The notes under the pieces: generated by a model | Databases searched by the model: none | What the model saw: the letters and a program-made list of their open reading frames with translations, nothing else | Told to the model about the DNA's origin: nothing | Shown: positions 4,791 through 6,968 of the stretch, one piece after another | Layout: each line of letters begins with the position of its first letter | Numbering within the stretch: position 1 is the stretch's first letter | Translations under genes and position numbers: made by a program | Assembly: GCA_025964635.1 (NCBI GenBank) | Contig: JAOPYP010000790.1 | Location: 1-6,968, forward strand | DNA length: 6,968 bases | Origin: Actinomycetes bacterium | Lineage (GTDB): Bacteria > Actinomycetota > Actinomycetes > Streptosporangiales > Streptosporangiaceae | Direction: 5' to 3'

Positions 4791-5622
4791 CCAGGCGGCT
4801 GGCCGCGGACGAGGCCAGGAGCGTGAGGGCGAACGGGAGGTCGTGGACCAGGTAGCGGCGGAAGAGCCGGCGCGGCTCGTTCAGCAGCCGGAAGAGCCAC
4901 GCGAGCCCGGTCCGCCGCATCCACCGGGGTGGCCGGGGCAGCGTCTTCGCCGCGTAGGGGATCGCGGCACCGCAGCCGATGAACCAGGCATCCGGGCACG
5001 CGGGGGCGAGGTCCGCGATGAGGCGTTCCTGCTTGGGGAACCCGAGCCCGACATAGACAATGCCGGGTGCGGCCGCGGTGAGCCGGTCCCGGATGGCCGC
5101 GATCGCCAGCGGGTCCTGGTCGAAGCCGAGGGGCGGGGATTCCGCGCCCGCGACCCGCAGGGCGGGATAGCGGCGGCGCAGTTCCTCGCCGGCCCGCTCG
5201 GGCACGCCGGGTGCCCCGCCGATCAGGTAGATGGAGCGGCCGTGCCGGGCGGCGGCCTCGCTGAGCGAGAAGATCAGCGAACCGCCGGCCACCCGCTCGG
5301 GGAACGGGCGGCCGCGCAGCCGGGAGGCCCACACGAGTGGCATGCCGTCCGCGACGATCAGCGAGGCCCTCATGACCAGGCCGCGCAGGGCCGGATCCTG
5401 GTGCGCCTGCCGGCAGATGTCGACGTTGGGGGTGGCCACCCAGCCACCTTCGTGGCGCTGGCCAGCGGCCATGATGTGGTCCACCGTCTCGGCTTCGGTG
5501 AGCCGGTCGAATTCCAGTCCGGCCAGGGGGGCGCGCCGCCCGTGCCGGCCGGTCCCGGTCTCAGTACGCACCGGTGCCCCGGACGACCGCCCGGGCAGGC
5601 CCGTCCCGGTCTCAGTACGCAC
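4777..5622 (-). CDS. WecG/TagA/CpsF family glycosyltransferase
   Basis: This 281-residue GT26-type enzyme should transfer a sugar from a nucleotide donor to a lipid-linked acceptor at the inner face of the membrane. Counting from the GTG at 5622, motifs are TPNVD (Thr64), VADGMP (Asp92), Arg110 in PERVAGGS, and GLGFPKQER (Gln198). Their spacing matches Thr37, Asp65, Arg83 and Gln167 of Thermoanaerobacter TagA, where Asp65 is the proposed base. The basic C-terminal part (PRWMRRTG through EPRRLFRRYL, about 232-258) fits the membrane-docking appendage of the family. The usual GAxFDFxAG segment reads GCGAAIPYAA here. The start is uncertain: TTG at 5637, GTG at 5622 (overlapping the stop of the upstream gene, with GGGG before it) or GTG at 5571 (same context, because of a duplication). 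The last gives an N-terminus closest to the usual family length. Donor and acceptor sugars cannot be read from the sequence. Confidence 0.9.
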   Translation of the reverse strand: MRTETGTGLPGRSSGAPVRTETGTGRHGRRAPLAGLEFDRLTEAETVDHIMAAGQRHEGGWVATPNVDICRQAHQDPALRGLVMRASLIVADGMPLVWASRLRGRPFPERVAGGSLIFSLSEAAARHGRSIYLIGGAPGVPERAGEELRRRYPALRVAGAESPPLGFDQDPLAIAAIRDRLTAAAPGIVYVGLGFPKQERLIADLAPACPDAWFIGCGAAIPYAAKTLPRPPRWMRRTGLAWLFRLLNEPRRLFRRYLVHDLPFALTLLASSAASRLVTRR

Positions 5623-5647
5623 CGGTGCCCCGGACAACCGCCCGGGC
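5552..5647. repeat. 45-bp direct repeat across the glycosyltransferase gene junction
   Basis: Bases 5552-5596 and 5603-5647 are identical except at 5585 (G) against 5636 (A), separated by the 6-base spacer AGGCCC. The period is 51 bp, exactly 17 codons. The right copy contains the last codons and TGA (5612-5614) of the sugar-phosphate transferase and the overlapping GTG start of the WecG-family gene. The left copy repeats this whole stop/start region inside the WecG reading frame. As a result the WecG N-terminus, if started upstream, contains GAPVRTETGTG twice. Confidence 0.92.
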
Positions 5648-6968
5648 GGTCTTCCACATGATCTGCAGGTCCAGGGCCAGCGACCAGTGCTCGACGTAGC
5701 GCAGGTCGAGCCGGACTGATTCCTCCCACGGGAGGTCGGCCCGCCCGCTGACCTGCCACAGGCCGGTGAGACCGGGCTTGACGGCCAGCCTGCGCGGGAC
5801 GTGCCCCTCGGCGCCGACCGCTTTCTCGTACGGGAGCGCAGCCCAGGGGCGGGGGCCGACCAGCGACATCTCGCCGCGCAGCACGTTCAGCAGTTGCGGG
5901 ACCTCGTCGATGGACCAGCGGCGCATCCACGCGCCCAGCGGGGTCAGCCGGGGATCACGGCGGATCTTGAACAGGACCCCGTTCACCTCGTTGATGCTTT
6001 CCAGGTCGGCCTTCCGCGCCTCGGCGTCCACCACCATGCTGCGGAACTTGTACAGGGTGAACGGGAGGCCTTCCTTGCCGATCCGCATGTGCCGGAACAG
6101 GACAGGGCCGCCGTCGGCGAAATGGATCGCACACGCCATCGCGATCAGCAGCGGTGAGAGCAGGAGCAGCGCCGCCGCCGCCATCGCCCGGTCGAAGATC
6201 CCCTTCAGGATGCGTTGGGGCCCGGACAGCTTGGCGTGGTCCAGATGAACCAGCGGGAGCCCGGCGACCGGGCGGATCGTAGTGCGCGGGCCGGCCATGT
6301 CGATCAGGGCGGGGGCCACACACAAGTCCGTGCCCGTCCTTTCCAGGGCCCAGGCCAGCTCGCGGAGCCGGATGCTGTCCATCTGCACGCAGTTGACCAC
6401 GGCGACCGTGTCGGCCCGGAAGTGGTGCACGGCCGCGGTCACGCTGTCCATCCCGCCGGATACCGGGACGCCCGCGATCTCGGCCCGGTGACGCCGGCCT
6501 CCGGGCACGCACGCGGCCACGATGTTCAGGCCATGCGAGCTGTCCCGGCCCAGCGCGGTGATCATCTCTGTCACCGTGCGCTCGGGCCCGACCACCACGG
6601 CCCGCCGGGTGCAGATGCCGAGGCGCCGCTGGCGGTGCAGCCGCTTGCGGAGCCCGTACCGCGCGAGTATGTCCAGGGCGGTCAGCGAAGGCAGGGCCAG
6701 CACCACGTATCCGCGGGCCAGGTCCAGCTTCGTGGCGTAACAGAAGATCGCGACACACGCCGTCAGGCTGATGCCCGCGCGCAGGTTCCGGTGGAATTCC
6801 TCCGCGCCCGAGCCCACGATGCGGCTGTCGTACCCGCCGGACAGTGCGACCGCGGCCCACCACAGCAGCGGCATGGTGAGCGTCAGCGCCAGGTAGACGT
6901 CCGGCGGGTTGATCCGTGTGTGGTACCGGATCTCATAGGCTGCCGCCCCCGCCAGCAGGGCGCAGGCC
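5612..6968 (-). CDS. Polyprenyl-phosphate sugar-phosphate transferase (WbaP/CpsE type), 5' end outside window
   Basis: The 451 visible residues lack only the N-terminus. The frame continues without a stop to the right edge, through a stretch (NPPDVYLALTLTMPLLWW) typical of the first membrane segments of this family. Visible parts in order are hydrophobic segments near 25-43, 66-80 and 86-103, a CoA-binding-like Rossmann region near 119-230, then the catalytic domain. That has the re-entrant membrane helix (about 258-283), KFRSM at 307-311, DEVPQLLN at 354-361 with the Asp354-Glu355 dyad, LVGPRP at 369-374, KPGLTGLWQVSGR at 397-409 and the C-terminus VVRGTGAY. It should move a hexose 1-phosphate from a nucleotide sugar to undecaprenyl phosphate, the first committed step of exopolysaccharide or similar glycan assembly. 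The next gene overlaps its stop and encodes a glycosyltransferase likely to act in the same pathway. The sugar specificity is not evident. Confidence 0.95.
   Translation of the reverse strand, partial: ACALLAGAAAYEIRYHTRINPPDVYLALTLTMPLLWWAAVALSGGYDSRIVGSGAEEFHRNLRAGISLTACVAIFCYATKLDLARGYVVLALPSLTALDILARYGLRKRLHRQRRLGICTRRAVVVGPERTVTEMITALGRDSSHGLNIVAACVPGGRRHRAEIAGVPVSGGMDSVTAAVHHFRADTVAVVNCVQMDSIRLRELAWALERTGTDLCVAPALIDMAGPRTTIRPVAGLPLVHLDHAKLSGPQRILKGIFDRAMAAAALLLLSPLLIAMACAIHFADGGPVLFRHMRIGKEGLPFTLYKFRSMVVDAEARKADLESINEVNGVLFKIRRDPRLTPLGAWMRRWSIDEVPQLLNVLRGEMSLVGPRPWAALPYEKAVGAEGHVPRRLAVKPGLTGLWQVSGRADLPWEESVRLDLRYVEHWSLALDLQIMWKTARAVVRGTGAY

Noticed and set aside
4768..5719. Plus-strand open frames across the glycosyltransferase gene
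   Set aside because: They are antisense to a gene with a full set of WecG/TagA motifs and have no recognisable domain.
5955..6863. Second long minus-strand frame inside the sugar-phosphate transferase
   Set aside because: It is a frame-shifted shadow rich in Arg/Gly/Pro; the overlapping frame carries all family motifs.

Overview
The window is GC-rich DNA (above about 70% G+C in the genes, by eye) with GTG/TTG starts, GC-rich hairpin terminators and strongly GC3-biased codons. This points to an actinomycete (Actinomycetota); I cannot place it to genus. It holds six gene calls I can support, one of them cut by the right edge, plus a possible gene start at the left edge.

Left part (1-3219), minus strand: two predicted secreted proteins in tandem. 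The gene at 1798-3219 encodes a signal-peptide protein with GG-x-F-T repeat motifs and eight cysteines, probably a beta-propeller. The gene at 301-1458 encodes an exported or anchored protein with six HAF-type 'GINNxGxxVGxF' repeats, a His-rich segment after its hydrophobic N-terminus and a Pro/Thr tail. Each is followed by a GC-rich hairpin that looks like its terminator (1733-1785 and 242-285), so they are probably separate transcripts. Bases 1-240 are only about 56% G+C and may hold the start of another leftward gene.

Middle part (3220-4790), plus strand: a divergent, AT-richer intergenic region leads to a DJ-1/PfpI-family protein (3477-4040; Cys113-His114 with Glu20). Ten bases from its end lies a five-copy 15-bp tandem array in which every unit carries the palindrome GCTCGAGC. 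Next is a ribonuclease HI-family gene (4224-4790) with all core catalytic residues but an unusual leader.

Right part (4777-6968), minus strand: an envelope or exopolysaccharide glycosylation pair. A membrane polyprenyl-phosphate sugar-phosphate transferase (WbaP/CpsE type, 5' end outside the window) overlaps a WecG/TagA/CpsF glycosyltransferase. The first enzyme should load a sugar phosphate on undecaprenyl phosphate and the second should add a further sugar to a lipid-linked acceptor. The junction carries a 45-bp near-perfect direct repeat (period 51 bp, 17 codons) that duplicates the overlapping stop/start region and creates competing starts for the second enzyme.

I see no rRNA, tRNA, transposase or CRISPR array. 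I do not see a convincing new multi-gene system. The most unusual items are the palindromic 15-bp array, the duplicated translation-coupling junction and the pair of secreted repeat proteins.
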